Origin: Ardenticatenaceae bacterium
GTDB lineage: Bacteria; Chloroflexota; Anaerolineae; Promineifilales; Promineifilaceae
Direction: 5' to 3'
Assembly (NCBI GenBank): GCA_020634455.1
Contig: JACKBQ010000001.1
Coordinates: forward strand, 1,488,001 to 1,552,000
DNA length: 64,000 nucleotides
How positions within the stretch are numbered: position 1 is the first letter of the stretch; each line of letters begins with the position of its first letter. Both the position numbers and the translations under genes were made by a program. The notes beneath the pieces are model-generated. The model searched no databases, was not told the origin of the DNA, and was given only the letters and a program-made list of their open reading frames with translations. This document shows, one piece after another, positions 16,510 to 25,168 of the stretch.

Positions 16510-17148
16510 GTGACTACCAAACGAACCAATGAACAATGGCTGGCTGAACTTCAGGCAGAACACCCAAATTATGAAACGGCCGTTGCCAACCTCACCACCA
16601 TCCTGGCCAACGGACTCCGCCGAGGGTTACTCGCCAGAGTACAAACCCCCGCCCCCGAATTTCACACCCAGGCAGAAGATTTTGCCCAGGAAGCCGTCCT
16701 TAAAGTGCTAGATAACCTGGAAACCTTTGCCGGACGCAGCAAATTTACCACCTGGGCACACAAAATTGCCATTGCCGTTGCCCTGACAGAGCTGCGCCGC
16801 AAGCGTTGGCAAGACAGCTCGCTCAACAGCCTCACCGAATCAGACGGCGGCGGCGATTACACGCCCAGTTTTGTAGCCGATGATGCGCCCACCCCAGAAA
16901 ACCGCACGGCCCGCGCCGAACTGCTTACCTACGTCCAAAGCCTCATCGAAAATGAGCTAACCGAGCGCCAGCGCACCGCCCTGGTAGACTCTGTAATCCA
17001 GGGCAAAAGCACCAACCAGATCGCCAAAAAGCTGGAGATGAAGCCAAATGCCGTCTACAAGCTGCTGCATGATGCCCGCCTTAAGCTTAAAAAGAGCCTG
17101 GCAAAAGATGGTTATACGCCCGGTGACATTTTGCAGATTTTCGATTAA
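16510..17148 (+). CDS. RNA polymerase sigma factor, sigma-70/ECF family
   Basis: 212 residues. Residues 50-110 form region 2 (AEDFAQEAVLKVLDNLETF, SKFTTWAHKIAIAVALTELRRKRW), residues 155-205 form region 4 (LTERQRTALVDSVIQGKSTNQIAKKLEM...AVYKLLHDARLKLK). It recognises promoters of an alternative regulon. GTG start with a near-adjacent TATAAT suggests a leaderless mRNA. The gene at 17325, with an HxxxCxxC motif, is a plausible anti-sigma partner. A CACAGAG-type repeat fills the gap between them. Confidence 0.9.
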   Translation: MTTKRTNEQWLAELQAEHPNYETAVANLTTILANGLRRGLLARVQTPAPEFHTQAEDFAQEAVLKVLDNLETFAGRSKFTTWAHKIAIAVALTELRRKRWQDSSLNSLTESDGGGDYTPSFVADDAPTPENRTARAELLTYVQSLIENELTERQRTALVDSVIQGKSTNQIAKKLEMKPNAVYKLLHDARLKLKKSLAKDGYTPGDILQIFD

Positions 17149-17245
17149 AAATCTATCTGAAAAAGCTACAGAGAAAGCGAAATCCGAGAAATGAAAAGCC
17201 CTCTGTGAACTCTGTGGCAAAGATTCGGGCAGACACAGCCACTAT
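17149..17245. repeat. CACAGAG/CTCTGTG dispersed repeat, copy 1
   Basis: About 95 bases, beginning AATCTATCTGAAAAAGCTAC and ending CTCTGTGGCAAAGATTCG. Closely similar copies lie at 33693-33795 and 39442-39545 and a half copy at 13568. The ends (CACAGAG ... CTCTGTG) are inverted, so the element can form a stem. Confidence 0.8.
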
Positions 17246-17324
17246 CTGCAAACAAACAGGCAAGGTAAGAAAGTTATCAATCAAGCCATCTTAAAAGGCA
17301 AATGCAGAAGCAAGCTGAGTAATT

Positions 17325-17660
17325 ATGAGCTTTTGGAATCAGATAAAACATTTATTTAGCAGGTCTAACCAAACCATGAACCAACCCAACGAATCCGCCA
17401 TGTCCCAGATGGCGCAGCCAGAGATTAGCCAGGAGCATCTGGTAAATTTAATGCAGCGTCTGGAATACACAATGGAGGAAGCCTACTCCTGCGAGGAGGC
17501 ATTTGCGTTGCTGGATGAGTACGTGGAACTGGTGGCCACAGACGAAGAAGCCAAACGTTTGATGCCGTTAGTCAAAAACCATCTTGATATGTGCCCCGAC
17601 TGTCAGGATGAGTTTGAAATATTGCTACATATCTTAAAAACGGCCGATTCCGACGAATAA
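17325..17660 (+). CDS. Putative zinc-binding anti-sigma factor
   Basis: 111 residues, acidic and helical. The C-terminal motif HLDMCPDCQDEF fits HxxxCxxC, the zinc site of ZAS-type anti-sigma factors; a further Cys (EEAYSCEEAF) sits about 40 residues earlier. ZAS proteins bind their sigma partner in the cytoplasm. No transmembrane segment is visible, so this would be a soluble type. It follows the sigma gene on the same strand, 176 bases later. Function is inferred from motif and position. Confidence 0.6.
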   Translation: MSFWNQIKHLFSRSNQTMNQPNESAMSQMAQPEISQEHLVNLMQRLEYTMEEAYSCEEAFALLDEYVELVATDEEAKRLMPLVKNHLDMCPDCQDEFEILLHILKTADSDE

Positions 17661-17708
17661 CACCCCCATCACTTACCTGATTTACCAATTTGACAAGGAG
17701 AACCCAAG

Positions 17709-17993
17709 ATGGCGAAAGCAATCTGGAATGGCGTTGTATTGGCAGAAAGCGCACACACAGAAATGGTAGAAGGCAATCATTACTTCCCACCCAACAGCAT
17801 CAACCGCGAATATTTTACGCCAAGTAGCCACCACACAACCTGCCACTGGAAAGGCGTGGCCAGCTATTTCACCCTTGAAGTAAACGGCAAAAAGAATGAA
17901 AATGCAGCCTGGTTTTACCCATCCCCCAAGGATGCGGCCCGCAACATTAAAGATCACGTCGCTTTTTGGCGCGGCGTACAAGTAGAATCCTAG
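17709..17993 (+). CDS. DUF427 domain protein
   Basis: 94 residues, a complete DUF427 domain: KAIWNGVVLAES at the start, EGNHYFPPNSI, TTCHWKGVASYF in the middle and AWFYPSPKDAARNIKDHVAFW at the end. The family is small, soluble and of unknown biochemical role. AAGGAG lies 8 bases before the ATG. It precedes glucokinase by 10 bases and is probably co-transcribed with it. Confidence 0.88.
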   Translation: MAKAIWNGVVLAESAHTEMVEGNHYFPPNSINREYFTPSSHHTTCHWKGVASYFTLEVNGKKNENAAWFYPSPKDAARNIKDHVAFWRGVQVES

Positions 17994-18003
17994 TGAGGTT
18001 CCT

Positions 18004-18996
18004 ATGTTATTAGCTGGTGATATTGGTGGCACCAAAACGGTGCTAGCCCTGTTCTCTACGGCCGAATCGGAAGACACCCTCCACCCGCGCCACCTGCAAA
18101 CCTACCCAAGCGGCCGTTTTGCCTCTTTAGAAGCCATCATTGCTAAATTTTTGCAGGATAAGCAAGTAGAAGTAGATGCTGCCGCTTTTGGCGTAGCTGG
18201 CCCTGTGGTCAACGGCCGTTCTCAAATTACCAACCTGCCCTGGATCATTGATGCAGCCAACATCAGCCAAACGTTTGGCATCGCCAAAGTGGCCCTGCTC
18301 AACGACCTGGAATCCATCGCCAATGCCGTGACCCATCTGGAACCCAACGATCTGGCCACCATCAACGAAGGACAGGCCGAACCGGGCGGGGCCATTGCCG
18401 TCATCGCCCCCGGCACCGGGCTAGGCGAAGCATTCCTCATTTGGGATGGCCAGCGGTACCGCGCCCACCCCTCCGAAGGCGGACACGCCAGCTTTGCCCC
18501 CACCAACGCCGACCAACGCGCCCTGCAAGCGTACTTGCAAACAAAGTTCAAACACGTCAGCTTCGAGCGCGTGTGCTCCGGCAGCGGCATTCCCAATTTG
18601 TACGATTTTTGGCGGCAAGACGGCCGTTTCCCCGAACCAGACTGGCTACGCGAACAAATCAACCAGGCAGATGACCCCACACCTGTCATTGTGGAAGCAG
18701 GGCTGGCTAAAACGGCCGAAATTTGCCTGGCCACCGTAGAACTGTTTGTAGACATTCTGGCTGGCGAAGTGAGCAACATGGCCCTGAAGGTACTTTCCAC
18801 GGGCGGCATTTATCTGGGCGGCGGCATTCCCCCCCGGCTGCTCAACCTGCTGCAAACCGAACGGTTCTGCGCCAATTTTGCCGACAAAGGGCGCTTTACC
18901 AACCTGCTTAAACAAATGCCCGTTCAGGTCATCTGCAACCCGCAGGCGGCGCTGCTGGGTGCGGCCTGGGCTGGCCTGGATTTACTAGATGCCTAA
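18004..18996 (+). CDS. glk: Glucokinase
   Basis: ATP-dependent phosphorylation of glucose to glucose 6-phosphate. 330 residues, Glk family (not ROK type): N-terminal phosphate loop GDIGGTKTVLALF, GVAGPVVNGR, catalytic Asp region ALLNDLESIA, GPGTGLGEAF and PSEGGHASFAP. GAGG lies 6 bases before the ATG. Its end overlaps the 6-phosphogluconolactonase start by eight bases, so the two are translated together and channel glucose into the oxidative pentose phosphate path. Confidence 0.94.
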   Translation: MLLAGDIGGTKTVLALFSTAESEDTLHPRHLQTYPSGRFASLEAIIAKFLQDKQVEVDAAAFGVAGPVVNGRSQITNLPWIIDAANISQTFGIAKVALLNDLESIANAVTHLEPNDLATINEGQAEPGGAIAVIAPGTGLGEAFLIWDGQRYRAHPSEGGHASFAPTNADQRALQAYLQTKFKHVSFERVCSGSGIPNLYDFWRQDGRFPEPDWLREQINQADDPTPVIVEAGLAKTAEICLATVELFVDILAGEVSNMALKVLSTGGIYLGGGIPPRLLNLLQTERFCANFADKGRFTNLLKQMPVQVICNPQAALLGAAWAGLDLLDA

Positions 18997-19735
18997 ACCG
19001 TTTACGCTCCATATTTTGGAAACGCCAGACCAATTCAACCAGTTTGGCGTGCAATTGCTTACCAATTTTGCTCAGGAAGCCGTAGCCAAACACGGCCGTT
19101 TCACCATTGCCCTCTCCGGTGGCGGCACACCCGCAGGCATTTACCAACTTTGGAGCGAACGGCCGTACCGCGACCAGATGCCCTGGCAGCACACCCACCT
19201 TTTTTGGGGCGATGAACGGTTGGTTCCCCCCGATGATCCGGGCAGCAACTACAAGCAAGTCGCCGATCTTTTGCTACCCCTCGTACCAATTCCGCCCGAA
19301 AATGTGCATCGTGCCAAGGGGGAATGGGGGATGGCAACGGCCGTAACCGACTACACCACCCAGCTCCAACCCTTTGCCCAAGACGGCCAGCCACCCGTTC
19401 TGGATGTGGTGCTGCTGGGCATGGGCAATGACGGCCACACCGCCTCCCTCTTTCCCGGCTCGCCCGTGCAGCAGCCGGATTGGGTCATCGGCGTTACCGC
19501 CCAGTACAACGGCCGTCCCGCCCAGCGCATCTCACTCACGCCCACGGTCATCAACCAGGCGCGGCACGTCATCTTTTTAGTTACCGGCAGTAACAAAACT
19601 GCCACCTTACAAAAAGTGCTCTACGGCCCCCACCAGCCAGACCAGCTGCCCGCCCAGCGCATCCAACCCGCGCACGGCACATTCACCTGGTTGTTGGATA
19701 CGGCCGTTGCCCAAAATTTAACAGGACACAGATAA
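18989..19735 (+). CDS. pgl: 6-phosphogluconolactonase
   Basis: Hydrolyses 6-phosphoglucono-1,5-lactone to 6-phosphogluconate. 248 residues, SugarP isomerase fold: IALSGGGTPAGIYQLW, FWGDERLVPPDDPGSNYK, and the catalytic motif GMGNDGHTASLFPG. The start overlaps glk by eight bases. glucose-6-phosphate dehydrogenase is not in the window. A hairpin (ACACAGATAAA / TTTATCTGTGT, 19726-19760) overlaps the stop codon. Confidence 0.94.
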   Translation: MPKPFTLHILETPDQFNQFGVQLLTNFAQEAVAKHGRFTIALSGGGTPAGIYQLWSERPYRDQMPWQHTHLFWGDERLVPPDDPGSNYKQVADLLLPLVPIPPENVHRAKGEWGMATAVTDYTTQLQPFAQDGQPPVLDVVLLGMGNDGHTASLFPGSPVQQPDWVIGVTAQYNGRPAQRISLTPTVINQARHVIFLVTGSNKTATLQKVLYGPHQPDQLPAQRIQPAHGTFTWLLDTAVAQNLTGHR

Positions 19736-19816
19736 AAGAAAAATCCGTGTTTATCTGTGTGAATCAGTGTCCCATTACAAAACAAAATCAGCGTCATCCG
19801 CGTTAATCCGCGTCCC
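19726..19816. repeat. ATCTGTGT-type intergenic repeat
   Basis: Stem ACACAGATAAA (19726-19736) and TTTATCTGTGT (19750-19760), followed by CAGTGTCCCATTACA and GCGTTAATCCGCGTCCCATT. Related wording (CAATCTGTGTAAATCAGAGTCC) occurs at 37473-37515. Probable hairpin terminator or mobile repeat. Confidence 0.6.
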
Positions 19817-19834
19817 ATTCAAAAGGAAAAAACC

Positions 19835-20254
19835 ATGACCGTAACCGCCCGCAGCCTCAAAAACCTGCAAGTTCAAATCCAGGCCAACAACCACGCCATC
19901 CTTGCCGACGAACCCCTGCACGACGGCGGCGAAGACCAAGGCCCCAGCCCGTACGACCTGTTGCTCAGTTCCCTGGCTGCCTGCAAAGTGATGACCGTTC
20001 ACCTGTACGCCCGGCGCAAGCAGTGGCCCGTTGAAACCGTCACCATCAGCCTCAACCACCGCAAAATCTCCGCCGACGAATGCGACGATTGCGAAACGCA
20101 AGGCAAGGCCAAAGTAGACATCATTGATTGTGAGATTAGCTTTGAAGGGGATTTAGACGAAACCCAAATTGCTCGCCTGGCGGAAATTGCCGACCGCTGC
20201 CCGGTACACCGCACCCTCACCAGCGAGACCAAGATACGAACCACTGTCATTTGA
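19835..20254 (+). CDS. OsmC family protein
   Basis: 139 residues, OsmC/Ohr fold. SPYDLLLSSLAACKVMTVHLYA contains the first conserved cysteine at the start of the long helix, and DRCPVHRTL contains the second. These are the redox pair of OsmC-type peroxidases that reduce organic hydroperoxides. The sequence is nearer to the general OsmC/YhfA group than to Ohr. AAGGAAAA precedes the ATG. Confidence 0.88.
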   Translation: MTVTARSLKNLQVQIQANNHAILADEPLHDGGEDQGPSPYDLLLSSLAACKVMTVHLYARRKQWPVETVTISLNHRKISADECDDCETQGKAKVDIIDCEISFEGDLDETQIARLAEIADRCPVHRTLTSETKIRTTVI

Positions 20255-20257
20255 TGT

Positions 20258-20282
20258 AGAGACGTTGCAATGCAACGTCTCT
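20258..20282. repeat. AGAGACGTTGCA palindromic repeat, copy 1
   Basis: Perfect palindrome of 12-base arms around a central A. It occupies the space between the converging OsmC and VKOR stop codons. An identical copy is at 44416-44440 and a diverged one at 44481-44502. Could act as a bidirectional terminator. Confidence 0.85.
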
Positions 20283-20967
20283 AACCATAAATCGCTTTTT
20301 CCAGCCGCAAACTTTGCACCGTCTCCGCGCTCAGCCAGAACAAGATCGTCATCAAAATGGCCGATGTGAGGCACCAGGGGCAGGTCGCCCCAATCACAAA
20401 TGGCTCTAAAAAGGTGAAATAAAGGGAAAATAGCACCCCCAACAGCGTCAGCGCCAGCAGCGCCCAGGGCACAATTTGCAGCAACCGCGAGGACCCAATC
20501 AGGCTGGCGCTCCAGGTAGCCAAAATGGACAAATACCCCAACGCCCCCAAAATGCCCACCGGCACATTCAAAATCTCACCATACTCGCTTTGCTGGATCA
20601 CTTGGCACGCCCCGCTGGGGTAACAAATCATCGTTTCCGGGATGGAAGCCAGGTACAGCATAATGCCCAGCCCCACCACCGCCAGCAATGGAATAGCCCA
20701 CCAGCCAGACACCGGAATGGTGGCCTCTTTGTTTAGCCGATATACCGTCAGAACCACCACGCACACCATGCTCACCAGAGCAATAATGGCCAGCGTATTG
20801 CCGACTGGGTCCATCGTCAGCCGCTCGGTGATGGGGACGCCACCTACGCCCGCCTGCCAAACGGCCGCTTCAAACCGCATCCACTGCCAACCCAACAACG
20901 CTGGCATCAAAGCGCCAAGCCCCACAACAGCCCAAACCAGCGATTTTCGTTTCCACAAAACATCCAT
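20281..20967 (-). CDS. Vitamin K epoxide reductase (VKOR) family membrane protein
   Basis: 228 residues with about five membrane helices. VKOR homologues reoxidise DsbA-like proteins by passing electrons to quinone. The active-site pair is in IGATCPWCLTSA (CxxC), and the shuttle cysteines are in MICYPSGACQVIQQSEYG; the conserved Ser in NVPVGILGALGY follows. No fused thioredoxin domain is present, unlike many bacterial forms. There is no DsbA neighbour. Ends within the AGAGACGTTGCA palindrome. Confidence 0.9.
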   Translation of the reverse strand: MDVLWKRKSLVWAVVGLGALMPALLGWQWMRFEAAVWQAGVGGVPITERLTMDPVGNTLAIIALVSMVCVVVLTVYRLNKEATIPVSGWWAIPLLAVVGLGIMLYLASIPETMICYPSGACQVIQQSEYGEILNVPVGILGALGYLSILATWSASLIGSSRLLQIVPWALLALTLLGVLFSLYFTFLEPFVIGATCPWCLTSAILMTILFWLSAETVQSLRLEKAIYG

Positions 20968-21029
20968 GCACCTATTTTAGCCTGCATTCGTACCGAGCAA
21001 TCTTAACAACGACCCATTCTGCCTAAATC

Positions 21030-22520
21030 TTAACCAAACAGTTTGGCAAAGAAACCACGCACGCCGCGAGACGGCCGTTTCCCCACCAAATCCTCCGTCT
21101 GCCCATTCACCAACACATCAAACGTCTCGCCACCCACCTGGTAATGCGCCAGCCAGACCGGCAGCAACGCCAGCTTAAACGACTCCACAATCAGCCCTAG
21201 CGAACCGAGTTTAAGATTGCGCACATCTTCCAGCGTGAGCCGGTGCGGATTGCGGCGCAGCTCTTGCAGCACTTGCTTCCGCGCCTGCAACGACGCATCT
21301 GCCAGCGGGATGGTGTGCCGCTCGGCGGGCCAATCGGCCAAAAAGCGGCTGTCGTACGCCTGCAAACTGTCCAAATCGAAGCTGCTAAACGCCTGCGCCA
21401 GATCGCTGTTGAGCTTTTTGCTGGCGGGCACAGGCACATCATTGCTAAACGCCAGATGATTACCAGAGATGGGCACCCAGTTGTCCCCTTGCTTAATTTG
21501 CCCACCCCATCGAATTTCGCCACCCACGTCAAACGTCCACAGCGGCAGGTAAATGCCCACGATGGGGGAAATGCGCGGCCGTTCCACCCCACTTTCTTTC
21601 AGCCAGCCCCGAATTCGCTTCTCCGCCTGCTCGTGGGTCACCCTGAACGGGATGACCGCATGGGGCGGGATGATTTGTTGGGAAGCGGCCGTTTCCGTCA
21701 CGTACGTTGAGTCGCAGTAAGGGCAGGTCAGGGTGATTGCTTCGGGGGCCAGCACAAACTCCACCGCACAGCCATTGCACTGAAAAGTGCGCATCTGCAC
21801 CGGAGACAGGTGCCCCTTCGCCTGCGCCAGTGCCGCGCTGAAATCCTGCTCAAACGCGCCCTCGCCAAACTGACTTTGCTTCGGTTTGGCCGCTTGCCGC
21901 CCCACTTCCTGCTCAAAGCCGCAAAAACCGCAGCGCAACGTCACGCCATCGGCCAAAAATTGCAGCTTCCCGGCGCATTGCGGGCAAACAAACTGCTCTG
22001 CCTTGGTGGGTTCCGGCTCCTCGCTGGCGGTTTGGCTGATTTGGTCGGGATTGATGACATCTTTAGCTTGAAGACGGCCGTCCAACAAAGCCAAGCCCCG
22101 TCGCGCCACCCCGTGAGTCGGGTCGAAGGCCAGCACCTGCTCCAGGCAACTGCGCTTGTCGGCTGGTTCGTCATACACCTGGCTTAGCCAAAGCCACGCC
22201 TGCGCCTGCTGCGTTTCACTGGAATCTGTACACAAGACCCAACTTAAATAATGAAACGCTTCGTCCTTGTCTCCCGCTTTGGCGGCGGCGGTACCCTGCC
22301 GCAGCAGTTCGCGCACGCCCGCGGTGCGTACGTTGGCAAATCCGGTTTCTTCGCCAGAAAACTGCTGCATCCGCATCAACTCCTGGGGCGATTCGCGCTG
22401 GCGCACCACGGCAATTTTGTGGTTGCACCGTTCACATTGGCGGGAACGGCCGTCTGCCGCAAACAATAGTCGGCCACCACATTCAGGACATTGGTTGGAG
22501 GAGAAGTTGGCTTGGTTCAT
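21030..22520 (-). CDS. Protein with three zinc ribbons, function unknown
   Basis: 496 residues. Three CxxC...CxxC zinc ribbons: CPECGGRLLFAADG...CERC (11-33), CPQCAGKLQFLADG...CGFC (about 175-200) and CNGCAVEFVL...CPYC (about 250-272). The first two are similar to each other, which suggests internal duplication. Between ribbons 1 and 2 is a helical, TPR-like stretch. The C-terminal ~210 residues (PFRVTHEQAEKRIRGW, IYLPLWTFDVGGEIRWGG) form a beta-rich domain also seen next to zinc ribbons in uncharacterised bacterial proteins. No transmembrane segment. Role unknown. Confidence 0.7.
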   Translation of the reverse strand: MNQANFSSNQCPECGGRLLFAADGRSRQCERCNHKIAVVRQRESPQELMRMQQFSGEETGFANVRTAGVRELLRQGTAAAKAGDKDEAFHYLSWVLCTDSSETQQAQAWLWLSQVYDEPADKRSCLEQVLAFDPTHGVARRGLALLDGRLQAKDVINPDQISQTASEEPEPTKAEQFVCPQCAGKLQFLADGVTLRCGFCGFEQEVGRQAAKPKQSQFGEGAFEQDFSAALAQAKGHLSPVQMRTFQCNGCAVEFVLAPEAITLTCPYCDSTYVTETAASQQIIPPHAVIPFRVTHEQAEKRIRGWLKESGVERPRISPIVGIYLPLWTFDVGGEIRWGGQIKQGDNWVPISGNHLAFSNDVPVPASKKLNSDLAQAFSSFDLDSLQAYDSRFLADWPAERHTIPLADASLQARKQVLQELRRNPHRLTLEDVRNLKLGSLGLIVESFKLALLPVWLAHYQVGGETFDVLVNGQTEDLVGKRPSRGVRGFFAKLFG

Positions 22521-22559
22521 GCCGTTTAGTGTAATGGCACCTATTTACAAAGTCACTTA

Positions 22560-22690
22560 AACCACAGTCATGGTGACGAGTTTGCAAGTTTGCGAGTCTG
22601 CATGTTCCCCGCCCACTCGCCTACTCGCCCACTGGCAAACTTGCCTACTTTCCCCTCGCCCACTCGCCTACTTATGGTAAAATGTCAGGG
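22560..22690. repeat. Short-word repeat in front of parA
   Basis: The spacer repeats GTTTGCAAGTTTGCGAGT on one side and the complement-like GGCAAACTTGCCTAC and CCCACTCGCCTACTCGCC on the other. It can fold into a long imperfect hairpin upstream of parA. Confidence 0.5.
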
Positions 22691-22727
22691 ATTCCTCAAC
22701 AAAAGAGAAAAAGCGACTTCTAAGATC

Positions 22728-23636
22728 ATGACGCAAAATCCAGGCAAGCAAGATAAAGTATTGGCCGTCGTTAACCGCAAGGGAGGCGTGGCAAAAACAA
22801 CCACCGCCATCAATCTAGCTCACGGCCTTTCGCGCAAGCTGATGCGGCGCGTAGCCCCCAAAGATTTAAACCAAATCAGCGATCCCGGCAATTTGTATCA
22901 ATATCAGGACACTCATTATTACCTGCTGGGTCACGTTTTGCTCATTGATTTTGATCCGCAAGGGCATTGCGCGCGCGGTTTGGGCATAGACACCGGCAAG
23001 GCAGACATTGGCGACGTGCTGCTGGAGCAGCGCCACATCACCGAAGCAGTGGTTTCCGCCGACCGCGCCGCCGAAGGGTTCCCCCGCCCCAACTTGTGGA
23101 TTTTGCCCGCGTCCGATAATTTGGAACATGCCAAAGACATATTGCGTGCTCAGGCATTTGCCATGCCCAGCACCAAAAATTACGGTCTGGTACGCATTTT
23201 GGAAGACAGACTGGCTGTCGCTCTGGAGCGGTTCACCTACATTATTTTGGATTGCCCCCCCGCGCTGGACACCTTCACCCAGGCTGTCTACCAGTTTGCC
23301 GACTCGGCCATCGTGCCCGTAAAGCCGGATTATTTTTCGATGGCCGGAACCGGACAGCACATCAGCTCGATTTTTGAGGCGCAGATGCGGGGCATTGACA
23401 TTCGCATTCACACCATCGTGCCCACGTTGAACGTGGCGCGGCAAAATTTGGACCAGCAAATGGTGGATGAACTGCGCGAGACGCATGGCAACATGGTTAG
23501 CCAGCCCATCCCGCGCAGCCAGGCAGTGGCCGAAGCGCCTGCTTTCCAACAAACTATTTTTGAATACGATGCCCGGTTTTTAAACCCGGCAACCATCGCT
23601 TACCAGGCATTGGTAGACAGAGTTTATTATGGCTAA
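22728..23636 (+). CDS. ParA/Soj-family ATPase
   Basis: 302 residues from the ATG at 22728; the longer in-frame start runs through the low-complexity spacer and is unlikely. Deviant Walker A is VVNRKGGVAKTTTAINLAHG, Walker A' is LLIDFDPQGH and Walker B region is YIILDCPPALD. Between Walker A and A' there is an extra ~35 residues (RRVAPKDLNQISDPGNLYQY and on) not found in plain ParA. ParA proteins position DNA or protein cargo on the nucleoid. No parB or parS is seen; instead the next gene, overlapping by eight bases, encodes a coiled-coil protein that could be the partner or cargo. Confidence 0.88.
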   Translation: MTQNPGKQDKVLAVVNRKGGVAKTTTAINLAHGLSRKLMRRVAPKDLNQISDPGNLYQYQDTHYYLLGHVLLIDFDPQGHCARGLGIDTGKADIGDVLLEQRHITEAVVSADRAAEGFPRPNLWILPASDNLEHAKDILRAQAFAMPSTKNYGLVRILEDRLAVALERFTYIILDCPPALDTFTQAVYQFADSAIVPVKPDYFSMAGTGQHISSIFEAQMRGIDIRIHTIVPTLNVARQNLDQQMVDELRETHGNMVSQPIPRSQAVAEAPAFQQTIFEYDARFLNPATIAYQALVDRVYYG

Positions 23637-24363
23637 GAAGAGAACCAGCAAAGCAGCCCCACAGGACAATTCAGCTGACCCACTAAGCAATGTGGAGACG
23701 TTTGACCCGAAGCAAGTGAAAGAAGAAACGGCCGTACGCGCCCAAAGCGTCCCCGTTTCCCCCCTCGGCCCGCCGCAAGCAATCCCTGCACCGCCTCAAT
23801 TAGCCATGCCCATCCCTGCCCCAATGGCTCAGCCCAGCGAAGATGTCACCGCCCTCAAAGCAGAAATTCGCGCCCTGGAAAAGCGGAACATTGAGTTGGA
23901 AACGGCCGTTACGCAACTTAAAACCACCATTGACGAACTAAAAGCAGAGCGGGATGTACGCTTAAAACTAGAACGGGAAATGGCAGGGATGGAGGTGGAA
24001 ATCCGCCAGGTACGCCACACCACCGCCGCCCTGGAAGAAGAGCGGCAGACCCGAATCGCGCTGGAACGGAAGCTCGCCTCGCTGGAAGTAATCGCCGAAC
24101 GTGCCCAGGAAGCCACCGCCCAGCTTACGGAAGAACGCGCCCAGCGGGTGAAGCTGGAGCGTGAGAAAGCGACGCTGGAGGTGCAGGTACAAAGCCTGCA
24201 AAAGCTGGATACGCTGCTGAGCGAAGAGCGGCAAGCCCGCATGAACGCCCAATCTCGCGCCTCTTCTGCCGAAGCGCGGCTGGCCCGGCTGGAAGGTGAA
24301 ATTCAACAAGGTGGCGGTGAAAGCGGCCGTTCCTTCATGGATCGCCTGCGCGGCCGGGGCTAA
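23629..24363 (+). CDS. Coiled-coil protein linked to ParA
   Basis: 244 residues. The first ~75 are low-complexity, rich in Pro, Ala and Gln. Residues 80-230 form an almost unbroken coiled coil with heptad-like Glu/Leu/Arg spacing and repeated blocks (LEREMAGMEVEIRQ, LERKLASLEVIAER, LEREKATLEVQVQS). No catalytic motif or membrane segment. Its start overlaps parA by eight bases, so a physical partnership with the ATPase is likely. A filament-forming or adaptor role is an inference. Confidence 0.7.
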   Translation: MAKKRTSKAAPQDNSADPLSNVETFDPKQVKEETAVRAQSVPVSPLGPPQAIPAPPQLAMPIPAPMAQPSEDVTALKAEIRALEKRNIELETAVTQLKTTIDELKAERDVRLKLEREMAGMEVEIRQVRHTTAALEEERQTRIALERKLASLEVIAERAQEATAQLTEERAQRVKLEREKATLEVQVQSLQKLDTLLSEERQARMNAQSRASSAEARLARLEGEIQQGGGESGRSFMDRLRGRG

Positions 24364-24452
24364 AATTAGCCACTTCGATGGAGTCATCGATACTTTTAGA
24401 CGAAATTGACATTCCAGACCCACTCCTGCTAGACTCATCTACGAGGCTTGTC

Positions 24453-24833
24453 ATGGATGACCTTGAAAAACAAATTGCTTTTTGGCGTGGCAGCGCAACG
24501 GAAGAGTGGGAAGTAGCAAATGAACTACTAGCCCTCGGTCGCATTCGTCATGCACTTTTCTGGGCACATTTGGCTTTGGAAAAAATGCTAAAAGCACACG
24601 TTTTACACCAAACAAAACAAGAGCCACCAAAAATCCACAATCTTTCTCGATTGTTAGCCCTGACAAATTTGGAAGTTGATCAAGACAAGCTGAAACTTCT
24701 TGCTGAAATGAACCGATACAATATTGAAGGCCGCTATGCATTAATGCCGGTTACTTTACCTGAAGCAAACCAAATTCAGGCCTACTGGTCTCGTATTGAA
24801 GGGACATTGCAATGGTTGCGCAACCAATTTTAG
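24453..24833 (+). CDS. HEPN domain protein (toxin-type)
   Basis: 126 residues from the ATG at 24453, preferred because GAGG lies 7 bases upstream; an earlier in-frame ATG at 24378 has no such site. Helical HEPN domain: EWEVANELLALGRIRHALFWAHLALEKMLKAH, IHNLSRLLALT and YNIEGRYALMP. The family includes RNases whose partner is a minimal nucleotidyltransferase. It overlaps the following MNT gene by 22 bases. The RNase motif Rx4-6H is not clear, so activity cannot be judged. Base composition is more AT-rich than the flanks. Confidence 0.85.
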   Translation: MDDLEKQIAFWRGSATEEWEVANELLALGRIRHALFWAHLALEKMLKAHVLHQTKQEPPKIHNLSRLLALTNLEVDQDKLKLLAEMNRYNIEGRYALMPVTLPEANQIQAYWSRIEGTLQWLRNQF

Positions 24834-25150
24834 ATAACATTCAGCGATATATTCACGCTTTAGAGCAACATGGCTTATCGGTGTCGCAAGTAGCTCTTTT
24901 TGGCTCGTATGCTTCAGGCCAAACAAATGAATGGAGCGACATAGATTTGATTGTCATCTCGCCAAGCTTTGACGGTAGCGTCTCAATTGAAGATGTCAAT
25001 TTGCTTTGGCATACAACCTTGGAGGTTGATAACAGGATTGAACCAATTGCCTGCGGCCAAAAGCAGTGGCAAGAGGACATGGTTACCCCTCTTCTGAATG
25101 TTGCCAGACGAGAAGGCATTGTCATTAAACCTGTGGCAGAACCTGCCTGA
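24812..25150 (+). CDS. Minimal nucleotidyltransferase (MNT), antitoxin of HEPN
   Basis: 112 residues with the polymerase-beta signature GSYASGQTNEWSDIDLIV (GSx10DxD) and a third acidic position in EVDNRIEPIA. In HEPN/MNT pairs the MNT protein neutralises HEPN, in studied cases by adding AMP to it. The 22-base overlap with HEPN shows they form one transcription unit. Confidence 0.88.
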   Translation: MVAQPILDNIQRYIHALEQHGLSVSQVALFGSYASGQTNEWSDIDLIVISPSFDGSVSIEDVNLLWHTTLEVDNRIEPIACGQKQWQEDMVTPLLNVARREGIVIKPVAEPA

Positions 25151-25168
25151 AGGTTTGTCATGCAATAG

